Positions 1-9,966 of a stretch of 26,511 nt of DNA are shown piece by piece. Position 1 is the stretch's first letter; each line of letters starts with the position of its first letter. Under the pieces are notes generated by a model. It saw only the letters and a list, made by a program, of their open reading frames with translations. It was not told the DNA's origin and did not search any database. Made by a program: the position numbers and the translations under genes. Origin of the DNA: Bacteroidia bacterium (GTDB taxonomy: Bacteria > Bacteroidota > Bacteroidia > Bacteroidales > Azobacteroidaceae); assembly GCA_026000155.1 (NCBI GenBank), contig BNYG01000029.1:1-26511 (forward strand). The letters are read 5' to 3'.

Positions 1-30
1 TTTTGGTGTTTATTACAAAAAACAAAGCAC

Positions 31-1812
31 ATGTCTTTCATTCAATTATCCAAAAATCTGTATCCATACGTGAAGCCCTATCGTTGGTTAGTATTTTTCA
101 CGCTTGCCTTAACGATTATCGGTTCCCTGACGGCTCAGGTCAATGCCTGGGTATTGCGCTATACCGTTGATCAAATTGCCTCTTTGCTCGAAAAACACGA
201 ACTGTTGAAGACCGGTTTGCATATTCTGGTTACTATTTCCATTATATTGATTGTCAAAGAAATAATCAATTCATTTATTCAATTCGGACAAAAATATTAC
301 GGTGAAAAATTACGTATTTATGTGGCGCGTGATTTGGCGCAAACCGTTATTGAAAAGGTGCTTACTTATCGTTTGGCATTTTTCACGTCCGGAGGCAATC
401 AACCCGGGAAACTTCAAACCCGGATTGATCGCGGGGTGGAAAGCCTTACCCGTTTGGTACAGAATTTCTTTATTGATATTCTTCCGCTTTTTGCCAATGC
501 CATTGTCGCCTTGGCGATGATGTTCAATGCCAATTTTTATGTCGGATTGGCAGGACTGGCCATTATTCCGGTTTATTTTTACCTGAGTGTGACACAGGCC
601 AAAAAGATGAGCGGTTCGCGCCGGGGCATTAAAGACCTCCGGGAAAATAAAAGCCAGGGCATATTGAGTATCCTGGAATCCATCACAGTCATCAAATCGT
701 TTATCCGGGAAGATATCGAAGCCGAAAAGCAGTTGGTGTTGCAAAACGACCTGACGGATAATCAGATGAAAGTGCGAAAGGTAAGTTTCCTGTTCGACGG
801 ATTGAAAAGTTTTACGGAACAAATCGGGGTGGTGATCATCATCATTCTGACGGCTTATTTGGTATTGACCGGACAAATGACTATCGGCGCTATCATGTTC
901 CACATCATGCTGTTTAACAATGTGTCCGCACCCATCCGGCAATTGCACCGCATTTACGACCAAATGAACGATGCGCTGATTTATTCCGAAAGTTTCTTTG
1001 CCGTTTTGGATGCCGACCACGAAACCGAACCCTCCGGAACGTACCGACCGGAAAAAGTAAAAGGAAAATTTGAATTGAAAAATGTCAATTTTACGTATCC
1101 GGGCAATAAAGAACGGACCTTGTTTAATATCAACATGGAGATTTTTCCAGACCAAAGTACAGCCTTAGTCGGTTTATCCGGCGCCGGTAAAAGCACTTTA
1201 ATCAACCTGTTGGATAAATTCTATCAACCGGATTCCGGGAAAATTCTGTTAGACGGTGTGCCGTTAGCAGAATACGATACGACCTTTTTGAGGGATAATA
1301 TCGGTTTGGTATTGCAGAAAAACCATATTTTTAACGGAACGATTGAAGAAAATATTCGTTACGGAAATCCGCAAGCCACGTTTGAAGAAATTGTGGACTC
1401 CGCTAAAAAATCGTATATCCATGACCAGATTATGACCTTGCCCCAGCAATATGAAACGTCCGCGCTTGCTTTGTCCGGTGGTCAACAGCAAAAAATAGCC
1501 ATTGCCCGCATGTTTTTGAAAAATCCGCCGATTATTTTCTTGGATGAACCGACCGCCAGCTTGGATGCAATCTCTACCGAACAAATTAAAAACAGTTTAG
1601 ATGCCATCAAGAAAGACCGGACGGTGATTACCATTTCGCACAGCATTTCGCAAATCATTGATTCTCATTGTATTTACGTCATGAAAAACGGCTATATTGT
1701 GGAATCGGGTACGCATGATGAGATTTATCATCTCGACGGTACTTACAAAGAAATTTTCGATGCCATGGCACGCAGTCTGAACATTGATAAAATTTCAAAA
1801 ACATTGGAGTGA
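31..1812 (+). CDS. ABC exporter half-transporter (fused permease and ATPase)
   Basis: This 593-residue protein has the one-chain layout of type IV (MsbA/multidrug-like) ABC exporters. About six hydrophobic segments lie in residues 20-300, followed by a nucleotide-binding domain from about 345. Visible motifs are Walker A GLSGAGKST at 381-389, the signature LSGGQ at 481-485, Walker B IIFLDE at 501-506 and the switch histidine at 537, so the ATPase looks intact. It should act as a homodimer in the inner membrane, because no partner half-transporter is next to it. The first ATG of the frame is used; it gives a short cytoplasmic lead before the first membrane segment, as usual. There is no N-terminal peptidase domain. 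The cargo (lipid, peptide or drug) cannot be told from sequence. It is separated by 97 bases from the next gene, which has its own promoter-like box, so it is probably not cotranscribed with it. Confidence 0.93.
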   Translation: MSFIQLSKNLYPYVKPYRWLVFFTLALTIIGSLTAQVNAWVLRYTVDQIASLLEKHELLKTGLHILVTISIILIVKEIINSFIQFGQKYYGEKLRIYVARDLAQTVIEKVLTYRLAFFTSGGNQPGKLQTRIDRGVESLTRLVQNFFIDILPLFANAIVALAMMFNANFYVGLAGLAIIPVYFYLSVTQAKKMSGSRRGIKDLRENKSQGILSILESITVIKSFIREDIEAEKQLVLQNDLTDNQMKVRKVSFLFDGLKSFTEQIGVVIIIILTAYLVLTGQMTIGAIMFHIMLFNNVSAPIRQLHRIYDQMNDALIYSESFFAVLDADHETEPSGTYRPEKVKGKFELKNVNFTYPGNKERTLFNINMEIFPDQSTALVGLSGAGKSTLINLLDKFYQPDSGKILLDGVPLAEYDTTFLRDNIGLVLQKNHIFNGTIEENIRYGNPQATFEEIVDSAKKSYIHDQIMTLPQQYETSALALSGGQQQKIAIARMFLKNPPIIFLDEPTASLDAISTEQIKNSLDAIKKDRTVITISHSISQIIDSHCIYVMKNGYIVESGTHDEIYHLDGTYKEIFDAMARSLNIDKISKTLE

Positions 1813-1856
1813 TAGATAAAGATTTTTGATTGTGTTTCTTTTTCAATAAAAATTAG

Positions 1857-1864
1857 TATTTTTG
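1857..1864 (+). promoter_or_regulatory. Bacteroidetes -7 box for the regulator gene
   Basis: TATTTTTG matches the Bacteroidetes sigma-ABfr -7 consensus TAnnTTTG and lies 45 bases before the GTG start at 1910. No good -33 TTTG is at the ideal distance; the nearest TTG (1830-1832) is 24 bases away. Confidence 0.45.
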
Positions 1865-1909
1865 TCCGAAGTTAGGCTGTTTCTTGTTATCCATCAATTT
1901 TAAACAATT

Positions 1910-4471
1910 GTGAAACAATTCATAAAGAATATTCTTCTATTGTATGTATTGCATACGTGGGCTATATCAAGCATGGTGGCTCAAGATGTAAAATATGGCC
2001 TTGCATTTAATTCTTTTGAAGTAGTACAGGAAAAACGCACCGGATTAAACCTGACTCCTTCCGAACCCTTTTCATTCCCGAATGGTTTTTCTTTATCTTT
2101 TGATATTTGTTTTCGATCCAATTCCGGATTCAACTATGGTTATGTGTTCCGGATGATAGGTCAAAACGAGCAACATGTTGATTTCCTGTTAAATGAAACC
2201 AATCTGCTTATAACCCATTCACTGGGTAAAACCATTGCTGTTTTTTCGTTCAATGAAATCAATTACACACGCAACACTTATTTCCCTTTTGAAATACAGT
2301 TTGATATTGAGAACAGCACACTGAATATCACATTGAAAGACAAAAAAGTTTCTACCCAAATGGCTTCTATGAAAGATTTTAAGGAAGTAAACATTGTCTT
2401 CGGCAAATGTAGTTATCCTCAATTTCAAGTCAGCGACGTCCCTAAAATGTCAATCAAAGACATCCGCATCCATAACCGGCAAGGAGATACGGTTCGCTTT
2501 TGGCCGCTATCCAAGCACATTCAAAAGGGGGTTTTCGATGAATTGAAAAAACAATTGGCCTCTGCCGAAAATCCACAATGGATATTGGACAGTCATGCCG
2601 TATGGAAAAAACAAATTTCTTTTGACACAAAATATAATCCTCAAATTGCTTATAATCAGGATAAAAGTAGTGTTGCCATTTTTGATCAGGCGTCTTTTTA
2701 TTCATACAACCTTCCGTTACATTCTCTGCAAAAAGAGAAATTAGCCGGAGAAATTCCTGAAAACTATTATACCAATCAAACGGGATATAATCCATTGACT
2801 CATGCTTATTATTCTTACTTGGAGGTTAAGGATGACATTATCACCTACGATACAATAACCAATAGCTGGAACAGTATAAGGGATAAGGAACGAACCAATG
2901 CCTGGTATTGGCATCACAACAAGTTTATATCTCCTTTCGATAGTTGTCTGTACGTATTTGGAGGTTATGGACACCACAAATACAACAGCGCCATCCATAA
3001 ATATGATTTTAAAACGCAATCATGGGAAGAATTGCATTTCAATGGTGATCAAATTCAACCTCGCTATTTAAGCGGGCTGGGCGTCCTGGATGAACATAGA
3101 ATGCTTATTTTTGGAGGTTACGGCAGTGAAACCGGCGCTCAGGAACTGTCTCCTCAAAACTATTACGATTTGTATGTGGTGGATATAAAAGAGATGACTG
3201 TCAAAAAGCTATGGGAATTAACACCTCCCAAAGACAACTTTGTTGTGGCAAACTCTCTGGTTGTGGACACTTTGAATAAGTGTTTTTACGCTTTATGCTT
3301 TCCGCAGCAATTATATAACACCTCACTTTTTTTAGGAAAATTCTCCATGGAAAGACCCGGTTATGAAATCTTAGCCGATACGATTCCCTTTGCTTTTCAG
3401 GATATTTATTCCTATGCGGATTTGTTTTTGAATAAAAAAACCGATGAATTGATCGCCATAAGCTCTTCACCTGCCGCTTCGGATTCAACCGCTACCGTTT
3501 CCATTTATTCACTCACATATCCTCCGTTGAGCGCGAAGGATTTATATCAAAAGGAGAAAAAGCATGGACTATCCGGATCAGGAATGATTATTTTCCTTTT
3601 CATCCTGTCCGGTTTGTGTGGCGGTATGGTGTATTATTTCAAGAAGAGGAAAAATATAAAACAAGAAATGCAGAATTCCCCAACGATTCCGGATTTACCG
3701 CCGGATCGTGTTGAAAGCAATGAATCGTCTAAAACCCGGATCGACAAGCGCGCCATTTTTTTATTTGGCGGATTCCGGGTAATTGATAAGGACGGTCGCG
3801 ATGTAACCGGAGAGTTTTCTCCTTTATCCAAACAATTATTCCTCATCATATTGTTGAATACCTTGAAAGGTGGCAAAGGGATAGCTTCCTTAAAACTCAG
3901 AGAAACCCTTTGGTTTGACAAAACGCAAGAAAGTGCAAGAAATAACAGAGGGGTAATATTAAGTCGATTAAGACATATTTTTGAACAAGTGGGAATGATT
4001 ACTATTGACAACAAAAATTCACATTGGACTATTGAGTTGGGAGATGATGTCTATTGCGATTATTACGAGGCAATTACCTTGATGAAACGATTAAAGAACG
4101 ATGTTATTCCAAATAATAAAGATGTTCATGAATTACTTTTGATAGTATCCGCAGGAGGAATGCTACCGAACCTTCAACTGGATTGGATCGATTCATTTAA
4201 AGCAGACTTCTCAAATGACCTGATTGATACTTTGCTCTATATTGTGCAACACCCCCATCCGAAATTATCGCCTCAAAACCAAATTGATTTGGCGGATGCC
4301 ATTTTTATTCATGATTCTCTGAATGAAGATGCCCTTAAAATAAAATGCAAGACCTTGTTCAATATGGGAAAAAACGGATTGGCTAAAGATGTTTATACTT
4401 CCTTCGTAAAAGAATATGACGCTTCCTTCGGTTCAAAATTTAAATACTCTTTCGACCAAATTGTTTCCTGA
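1910..4471 (+). CDS. Transmembrane one-component regulator: LamG/kelch-like sensor, TM helix, SARP-like winged helix
   Basis: The gene starts with GTG; this start is preferred because it supplies a signal peptide (hydrophobic ILLLYVLHTWAISS, cleavage near VAQ-D). The 853 residues fall into parts. Residues ~45-215 look like a LamG/concanavalin-type beta sandwich. Residues ~245-530 are beta-rich with kelch-type FGGYG motifs at 350-354 and 401-405. A single membrane helix follows at 559-577 with a basic KKRK stop on its C-terminal side, so the N-terminal part lies in the periplasm and the rest in the cytoplasm. Residues ~615-710 resemble an OmpR/SARP winged-helix DNA-binding domain (LFGGFRV at the start, RGVILSRLRHIF as recognition region), and ~715-853 are helical like a bacterial transcriptional activation domain. 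Inferred role: senses an envelope ligand or glycan and controls the adjacent susC operon. The domain calls rest on pattern reading, so a different beta-propeller class is possible. Confidence 0.75.
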   Translation: MKQFIKNILLLYVLHTWAISSMVAQDVKYGLAFNSFEVVQEKRTGLNLTPSEPFSFPNGFSLSFDICFRSNSGFNYGYVFRMIGQNEQHVDFLLNETNLLITHSLGKTIAVFSFNEINYTRNTYFPFEIQFDIENSTLNITLKDKKVSTQMASMKDFKEVNIVFGKCSYPQFQVSDVPKMSIKDIRIHNRQGDTVRFWPLSKHIQKGVFDELKKQLASAENPQWILDSHAVWKKQISFDTKYNPQIAYNQDKSSVAIFDQASFYSYNLPLHSLQKEKLAGEIPENYYTNQTGYNPLTHAYYSYLEVKDDIITYDTITNSWNSIRDKERTNAWYWHHNKFISPFDSCLYVFGGYGHHKYNSAIHKYDFKTQSWEELHFNGDQIQPRYLSGLGVLDEHRMLIFGGYGSETGAQELSPQNYYDLYVVDIKEMTVKKLWELTPPKDNFVVANSLVVDTLNKCFYALCFPQQLYNTSLFLGKFSMERPGYEILADTIPFAFQDIYSYADLFLNKKTDELIAISSSPAASDSTATVSIYSLTYPPLSAKDLYQKEKKHGLSGSGMIIFLFILSGLCGGMVYYFKKRKNIKQEMQNSPTIPDLPPDRVESNESSKTRIDKRAIFLFGGFRVIDKDGRDVTGEFSPLSKQLFLIILLNTLKGGKGIASLKLRETLWFDKTQESARNNRGVILSRLRHIFEQVGMITIDNKNSHWTIELGDDVYCDYYEAITLMKRLKNDVIPNNKDVHELLLIVSAGGMLPNLQLDWIDSFKADFSNDLIDTLLYIVQHPHPKLSPQNQIDLADAIFIHDSLNEDALKIKCKTLFNMGKNGLAKDVYTSFVKEYDASFGSKFKYSFDQIVS

Positions 4472-4568
4472 TTCATAACTTATCCGACTCAAAATTTTAT
4501 ACAAATTTATTTATAAATCCTTACCCTGTAAAATTAATGCCTCATTAACTGTTTCGTTAGTCGCTATA

Positions 4569-4584
4569 TTAACGCTGGCGTTAA
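4569..4584. promoter_or_regulatory. Perfect palindrome upstream of susC, candidate operator
   Basis: TTAACGCTGGCGTTAA has 7-bp perfect arms around a 2-base centre. With one unpaired base the symmetry extends to 4566-4588. It sits about 60 bases before susC, just upstream of a -7-like box, which is where an activator would bind. A further CGTTA half-site lies at 4555-4559. Binding by the upstream regulator is inference. Confidence 0.45.
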
Positions 4585-4595
4585 ATATTCCATCC

Positions 4596-4603
4596 GACAT
4601 TTG
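4596..4603 (+). promoter_or_regulatory. Weak -7-like box for susC operon
   Basis: GACATTTG matches five of the six fixed positions of TAnnTTTG and lies 41 bases before the susC ATG. The palindrome at 4569-4584 occupies the -33 region. A weak core box under an operator would fit an activator-dependent promoter. Confidence 0.25.
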
Positions 4604-4643
4604 CATCGAATTTTTTTATAATGACAATTTAAAAAATCTATTC

Positions 4644-7600
4644 ATGAAAATCCATCTATTAAAAACACTCAAAAAGAGAGAAAACCATTTTCTCCTGAAT
4701 GAAAATTCGTTGCTCCGAATTTTTATGGTATTGTTAATCTATTGTATTCCTGTTCAACAGGGAAATGCTCAAACGGGAAAAACGATTACAGGAAAAGTTT
4801 CCGACACCCAGGGAGAAACTATTATTGGAGCATCCGTAAGTATTCAAGGGACTTCCCGGGCAACAATTACAGATGTTGATGGGAATTTTTCCTTAGATCT
4901 TCCCGCCGATGCAGCTTCCAATGCCGTTTTACTGATAAAATACCTTGGCTATGCGGATAGCCGGCAGGCAATCGGGAATACTACCCATTTTAATATTATT
5001 CTGAAAGAAGATGTACAACGATTGGATGAAGTGATTGTCGTTGGTTTCGGTACGCAGAAACGGGTATCGCTGACGGGATCTATTGCTGCCGTAACCAGTG
5101 ACGAATTGATCGCCACCAAGAATACCAATGTGCAGAATATGATGACCGGTAAATTACCCGGACTTCGTGTTGTTCAAAATACTTCAGAACCCGGATCGTT
5201 CACCAATGACATGGATATCAGGGGACTGGGCAGCCCGCTGATTGTTATTGACGGGGTACCCCGGGGCGAGCTTCCCCGAATGGATCCCAACGACATTGAA
5301 AGTATTTCTATCCTGAAAGATGCTTCCGCCGCTGTTTATGGCATTCGCGCTTCCGCCGGTGTTGTTTTGATTACCACCAAAAAGGGAGAAAGAGGAAAAA
5401 CCAAGATTGAATATTCCATGCGCTACGGTCTTCAGCATCCATCCGAAATTTTGAATCCGCTGGGAGCGCATGACCGCGCCGTTTTATTTAATGAGACTAC
5501 CATGCGCAATACCGATAATCCATCGCGAATGTACGGAGAGGATTATTTTACCGGCTTGGAAAACGGACTCTATCCGGATACCGACTGGTATAGCTTGGTG
5601 CTGCGGAAAACAGCTCCGGAACAGCAGCACAATATCGCCATCAGTGGAGGAAGCGAGAAAATGGATTATTATGTAAACTTCGGTTATACGGATCAAGGCA
5701 GTTTTTTTGTTACAAATTCGGCAAACTACAACCGGTATAATTTGAGGAGCAACCTCAATTCTCAAATTACAAAAAATTTGAGAGCAAGTGTTAAATTGAA
5801 TGTGATTATGGACGAAACAAATCGTCAAGCGACAGAATCCATTCAGATTTTCCCTGCCTTGTGGCGCGCTAAACCCAACGACCCCTTGTATGCCAACGAT
5901 ACCGCTCCTTTCTATTACCACCCGGATGACGTCTATAATACGGTAACGTTGATACATCCGGAATTGAGCGGGCATGTTAAAAACAAGAAAAACATGTTCC
6001 AATCCAATGCGGAATTAGTTTATGATGTGCCGCTGGTGCAGGGTTTATCCGTCAAAGGAATGTTTAGTTATGACAAAACGATAGACGATAATGAAACCTA
6101 CAGAAGGGCGTTTGATGAATATCGTTATAATGCCGGGAATAATTCCTATCAGACCTATACCCGGAATACGCCGACCAATCTTCGCCGTTATTTTGCTTCC
6201 GGCAGTTCGTCGCTATGGCAATTGTCATTGAGCTATAACCGGGTATTTAACGAAAGTCACAATGTAAATGCGCTGGTTCTTTATGAAGAGAACTCGAATG
6301 AAGGCTATAATTTTGCGGCGCAACGTGAATTTGCGATTCCGATTCCTTATTTGGCTGCCGGAAATTCAGCGAATCAATCGGGAACAGGAAGCATGCCGAG
6401 TGAATCCGTATCAAAAGCATACGTAGGAAGATTCAATTATGATTACAAAAGTAAATATTTGGTTGAATTTTCTTTCCGCCGGGATGGATCTTCTAAATAT
6501 TCTCCCCGCAAGCGCTACGGATTTTTTCCGGGTGTATCAGCCGGTTGGCGCGTATCGGAAGAATCATTCATCAAAAATAATATTTCGTTTCTTCAAAATC
6601 TGAAATTGCGTGCTTCTTACGGCGAATTAGGAAATGACGGCGGGCTGGCCTATCAATTTATAGACGGATTCGATTATCCGATAACAGCCGGCGGTTATGA
6701 CCGGATAGGGATACCCAGAGGATATATATTCGGATCCAGTTTCGTCAATGGGATAGGCTTTCGCAACGCAGCCAATCTTTCGACTACCTGGACTACTTCA
6801 GTCATGAAAAATATAGGACTTGATGCCGACTTGTGGGGTGGACTTTTGGGAATTTCAGCAGAAATTTTCCAACGTGATACGCGCGATATATTAACCAATC
6901 CGGATGTAGTGGTTCCGGGAACATTCGGTACCGGATTATCGCAGGTTAATTTAAATGCCGATCGCAATAAAGGTTTTGAGATTGAGCTGAGACACCGGCA
7001 TAAAGTGGCTGATTTCAGGTATGGTTTTGCAGGACACGTGGCTATGACACGGCACATGATAACGAAAAGATTACAACCGGATCGTTCTAATTCGTATGAT
7101 TATTGGAGAAATAATCAAATAAACCGCTATGATGATATTTGGTTTGGAAATGGAGCTGCAGGGCAGTACACCACGAATGAACAGGTTCAAAATTCGATCT
7201 ATGCGGATGGCACCACCCTGCCGGGAGATTATATCTATGAAGACTGGAATGGAGACGGCGTAATTAATAATGAAGATAAGCATCCGATAGCAACCACAAT
7301 TGGTGCGGGCGACAACGCCAATAACCTGAGAAACCGTCCGTTGATGAATTTTGGATTCTCTATTGACGGAGATTACAAAGGATTTGATCTCAATATGTTG
7401 TTCCAAGGCGCTGCCATGTCTTATGTTTCGTATGGAGACCAATTACTGAATCCTTTGTCTTGGGACGGAAATGCGCTTGAAATCCTTTTTGACAGATGGC
7501 ATCCGGTAGATCCGGCAGCTAATCCATACGATCCGGCAACTGAATGGCTATCAGGATATTATGCCTATGGAAAAACCAGACCGGCTATAGATTCTAATTT

Positions 7601-7835
7601 TGCTATTCAAAACGGAGCCTATCTGCGTTTGAAGAGTATAGAAATCGGTTATACGATTCCGAAAACATTACTGTCTAAAATAGGAGCACAACGCTTACGT
7701 ATTTTTGTCAATGGATACAATCTGCTGACCATGACTAAAGTACGGGGTTTGGATCCGGAAAAACCGTCGGAGAATGGCGGCGCTATCTATCCTCTCAACA
7801 AAACATTCAATTTTGGTGGTAATATAACTTTCTAA
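4644..7835 (+). CDS. SusC/RagA-family TonB-linked outer membrane transporter
   Basis: This 1063-residue protein is the beta-barrel pore of a SusCD importer that takes up an oligomeric nutrient (glycan or peptide) across the outer membrane using TonB energy. An unusually long N-terminal lead (~43 residues, hydrophobic core near 24-40, cleavage near GNAQ) precedes a carboxypeptidase-regulatory-like beta domain (~47-125). The conserved SusC segment DEVIVVGFG is at 128-136, followed by the plug (motifs IRGLGSPLIVIDGVPRG and SILKDASAAVYG) and a barrel that ends in an aromatic-rich strand with terminal F. The start at 4644 is kept; an internal ATG at 4725 would leave a short but still possible signal peptide. 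susD follows after 13 bases, so the two form an operon. The substrate cannot be read from the sequence, and no polysaccharide-degrading enzyme is encoded in this unit. Confidence 0.96.
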   Translation: MKIHLLKTLKKRENHFLLNENSLLRIFMVLLIYCIPVQQGNAQTGKTITGKVSDTQGETIIGASVSIQGTSRATITDVDGNFSLDLPADAASNAVLLIKYLGYADSRQAIGNTTHFNIILKEDVQRLDEVIVVGFGTQKRVSLTGSIAAVTSDELIATKNTNVQNMMTGKLPGLRVVQNTSEPGSFTNDMDIRGLGSPLIVIDGVPRGELPRMDPNDIESISILKDASAAVYGIRASAGVVLITTKKGERGKTKIEYSMRYGLQHPSEILNPLGAHDRAVLFNETTMRNTDNPSRMYGEDYFTGLENGLYPDTDWYSLVLRKTAPEQQHNIAISGGSEKMDYYVNFGYTDQGSFFVTNSANYNRYNLRSNLNSQITKNLRASVKLNVIMDETNRQATESIQIFPALWRAKPNDPLYANDTAPFYYHPDDVYNTVTLIHPELSGHVKNKKNMFQSNAELVYDVPLVQGLSVKGMFSYDKTIDDNETYRRAFDEYRYNAGNNSYQTYTRNTPTNLRRYFASGSSSLWQLSLSYNRVFNESHNVNALVLYEENSNEGYNFAAQREFAIPIPYLAAGNSANQSGTGSMPSESVSKAYVGRFNYDYKSKYLVEFSFRRDGSSKYSPRKRYGFFPGVSAGWRVSEESFIKNNISFLQNLKLRASYGELGNDGGLAYQFIDGFDYPITAGGYDRIGIPRGYIFGSSFVNGIGFRNAANLSTTWTTSVMKNIGLDADLWGGLLGISAEIFQRDTRDILTNPDVVVPGTFGTGLSQVNLNADRNKGFEIELRHRHKVADFRYGFAGHVAMTRHMITKRLQPDRSNSYDYWRNNQINRYDDIWFGNGAAGQYTTNEQVQNSIYADGTTLPGDYIYEDWNGDGVINNEDKHPIATTIGAGDNANNLRNRPLMNFGFSIDGDYKGFDLNMLFQGAAMSYVSYGDQLLNPLSWDGNALEILFDRWHPVDPAANPYDPATEWLSGYYAYGKTRPAIDSNFAIQNGAYLRLKSIEIGYTIPKTLLSKIGAQRLRIFVNGYNLLTMTKVRGLDPEKPSENGGAIYPLNKTFNFGGNITF

Positions 7836-7848
7836 TTAAAAAAACGAT

Positions 7849-9948
7849 ATGAAAAAACATAATAAACAGTTAGCATTTGTATGGATATTTTTCCTCTCTT
7901 TTTTGGGAGCTTGTGTGGATATTGATATTCCTCCCAAAAGTATTCTGGTCCCGGAGTTGATCTATAACGAAGAAGGCATAAAGGCTTATTTTGCAGGGAT
8001 ATATAATCACTTGCCCATGGAAGATTTCAAATACAGTCCGGGAGAAGATAATCAAGGATTTTTCAGACCTCTGAATATAAACACTTACGGTCAAAGAACC
8101 GGTGAGTTTTTTAACCGGGGGAATGTGGGTAATCGCAGACACGGAACAGGGTATTGGAACGAAGGTTTCAAAATTATACGTCAAGCCAACAGGTTGATAG
8201 AAGGCTTGCCTGCTTATGCCGGTACGTTGGCAGGAGCTGAAAGCTGGATTGCTGAAGCTAAATTTGTACGTGCATACGTTTATTTCCAGTTGGCAAAGCG
8301 CTATGGAGGAATGCCCAAAATAACGGTTCCGCAAGCATATGACCCCGATGATCTGACATCTTTATGGGTGAAACGGATCAGCCATGCGGATACGTATGAT
8401 TTCATTTTGGCCGATTTAGACGAAGCGATTGCAGGGATGAATCCTGCAAGCGAAGCCGGACGAGCCAATAAATACGTAGCAGCCGCATTTAAAAGCCGGG
8501 TTGCTTTGACGGCCGGGACGACTGCCCGCTATGGAGCGATGAAATTTCCGGATTGGGAAATGGATGGTGTATTATTGCAAGGTATTCCCGCCGATCGTGC
8601 CAATGGTTATCTCAAACAAGCTTGGGATGCCGCCAATCTGGTGGCGGAAGGCGGCTATTCGTTGCACAGAGGAAACGGCGACCCAACCGCTAATTATGCG
8701 GAAATATGGGAAAAGGCAGATGCGAATAAAGAATCCATTTTCCTTCGGAAATATAATAAACTGGATTTTGTGCATGCATACGATGCCGTCATGTGTCCTC
8801 CCCGTATGACCGTCACTTATGGCGACCGTTTTAACCCTACATTGGATTGGGTCGAATTATTCGACGGACTGCCTCTTGATCCGAATACAGGTCATTTCAG
8901 CGGTTTGGATGCAGATGGAAATTACATTGTTTATGATGACTGCCGCCAACTGTGGAAGGATGTGGAGCCTCGTTTGAGGGCTAATCTTTTACTTCCGGGA
9001 GAAACGTACAAGGGCGTTCAGTTGGATATGCGTTCAGGAATTTTTATTCCTGAGATAGATCCTGAAGTAGATAAATTTAAAAAATTCAGTCGGGATGATG
9101 GAGTTATTGCTGAAAATTACCCCAACTGGCCTGTAACGGATAACTTGTTTACTTCCAATAAGATTCTTCGTTCTACGAATGATGCCCGGGTTCAAAAAGA
9201 TCCGTATGAATATACCACAGCTTCCGGAACTACTCTCAATATATTTAAAATGGGACAAGACGGTCCCAAATCACACAATTCAGCCGGTAATAACTCATTG
9301 ACAGGTTTTCATGGGAGAAAATATTTGAATCTGTCTTTGTCTGTTGCCGAAACGGATTTACATCAATCAACACAGTCCTGGATCGAAATTCGGTATGCCG
9401 AGGTGCTGCTCAACCGTGCCGAAGCAGCCATAGAATTAGCTCAAAACGGAGAGCCGGTGTATGGAACCGTCAATATGCTTCAGGATGCCTTTGTGTGTAT
9501 CAACGATATACGCGACCGCGCCGGCGCTAAGCTGTTGACGAATGTGTCTGAACTTTCAATGGATCCGGCTTATACCAATTGGAGTAAACCCGGACCGAAA
9601 GGACAAGGCGGATTTGTGGAAGCGCCTAATCGTGGATTGCAAATTGTGCGTGTAGAGCGATATAAAGAACTTGCTTTCGAGTCAAAAATCTACTGGGATT
9701 TGAATCGTTGGTTTACTGCGGATACCCAAATCAACCAATACAGAAAAAGAGGCCTGTATGCTTTTATGTTCTGTAAAGGAGCCACAGTGAATAGCTACGG
9801 TAACCCCGAAGGCAAATATATTTATGACGCCCGTGCTACGGAAAGTGGAAGTGACCGGGTCACAGTAGGTATCAATGACTACTACGAAACGATTCCTGGA
9901 GGCGAGTTGAAAAACAATCCTTATTTACAAAAAAATAGAAATCAGTAA
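7849..9948 (+). CDS. SusD/RagB-family surface lipoprotein
   Basis: The 699-residue product is the substrate-binding lid that pairs with the upstream SusC pore on the cell surface. A lipoprotein signal peptide ends in the lipobox LGAC with the lipidated cysteine at residue 22. The next residues (VDIDIPP) lead into the helical TPR-like SusD fold, with typical segments such as AEAKFVRAYVYFQLAKRYGG near 138-157 and, near the C-terminus, the IRYAEVLLNRAEAA helix and the VRVERYKELAFESKIYWDLNRW region. It is longer than most SusD proteins (about 500-600 residues), and the extra length seems to lie in the middle, around the PEIDPEVDKFKKFSRDD stretch. The gene is 13 bases after susC and 18 bases before the DUF3823 gene, consistent with one transcript. 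Confidence 0.95.
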   Translation: MKKHNKQLAFVWIFFLSFLGACVDIDIPPKSILVPELIYNEEGIKAYFAGIYNHLPMEDFKYSPGEDNQGFFRPLNINTYGQRTGEFFNRGNVGNRRHGTGYWNEGFKIIRQANRLIEGLPAYAGTLAGAESWIAEAKFVRAYVYFQLAKRYGGMPKITVPQAYDPDDLTSLWVKRISHADTYDFILADLDEAIAGMNPASEAGRANKYVAAAFKSRVALTAGTTARYGAMKFPDWEMDGVLLQGIPADRANGYLKQAWDAANLVAEGGYSLHRGNGDPTANYAEIWEKADANKESIFLRKYNKLDFVHAYDAVMCPPRMTVTYGDRFNPTLDWVELFDGLPLDPNTGHFSGLDADGNYIVYDDCRQLWKDVEPRLRANLLLPGETYKGVQLDMRSGIFIPEIDPEVDKFKKFSRDDGVIAENYPNWPVTDNLFTSNKILRSTNDARVQKDPYEYTTASGTTLNIFKMGQDGPKSHNSAGNNSLTGFHGRKYLNLSLSVAETDLHQSTQSWIEIRYAEVLLNRAEAAIELAQNGEPVYGTVNMLQDAFVCINDIRDRAGAKLLTNVSELSMDPAYTNWSKPGPKGQGGFVEAPNRGLQIVRVERYKELAFESKIYWDLNRWFTADTQINQYRKRGLYAFMFCKGATVNSYGNPEGKYIYDARATESGSDRVTVGINDYYETIPGGELKNNPYLQKNRNQ

Positions 9949-9966
9949 TATTTATAATATCAAATT

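Noticed and set aside
310..1155. Minus-strand 281-codon frame in the ABC exporter
   Set aside because: Antisense shadow of the transporter; composition is that of reverse-translated membrane helices.
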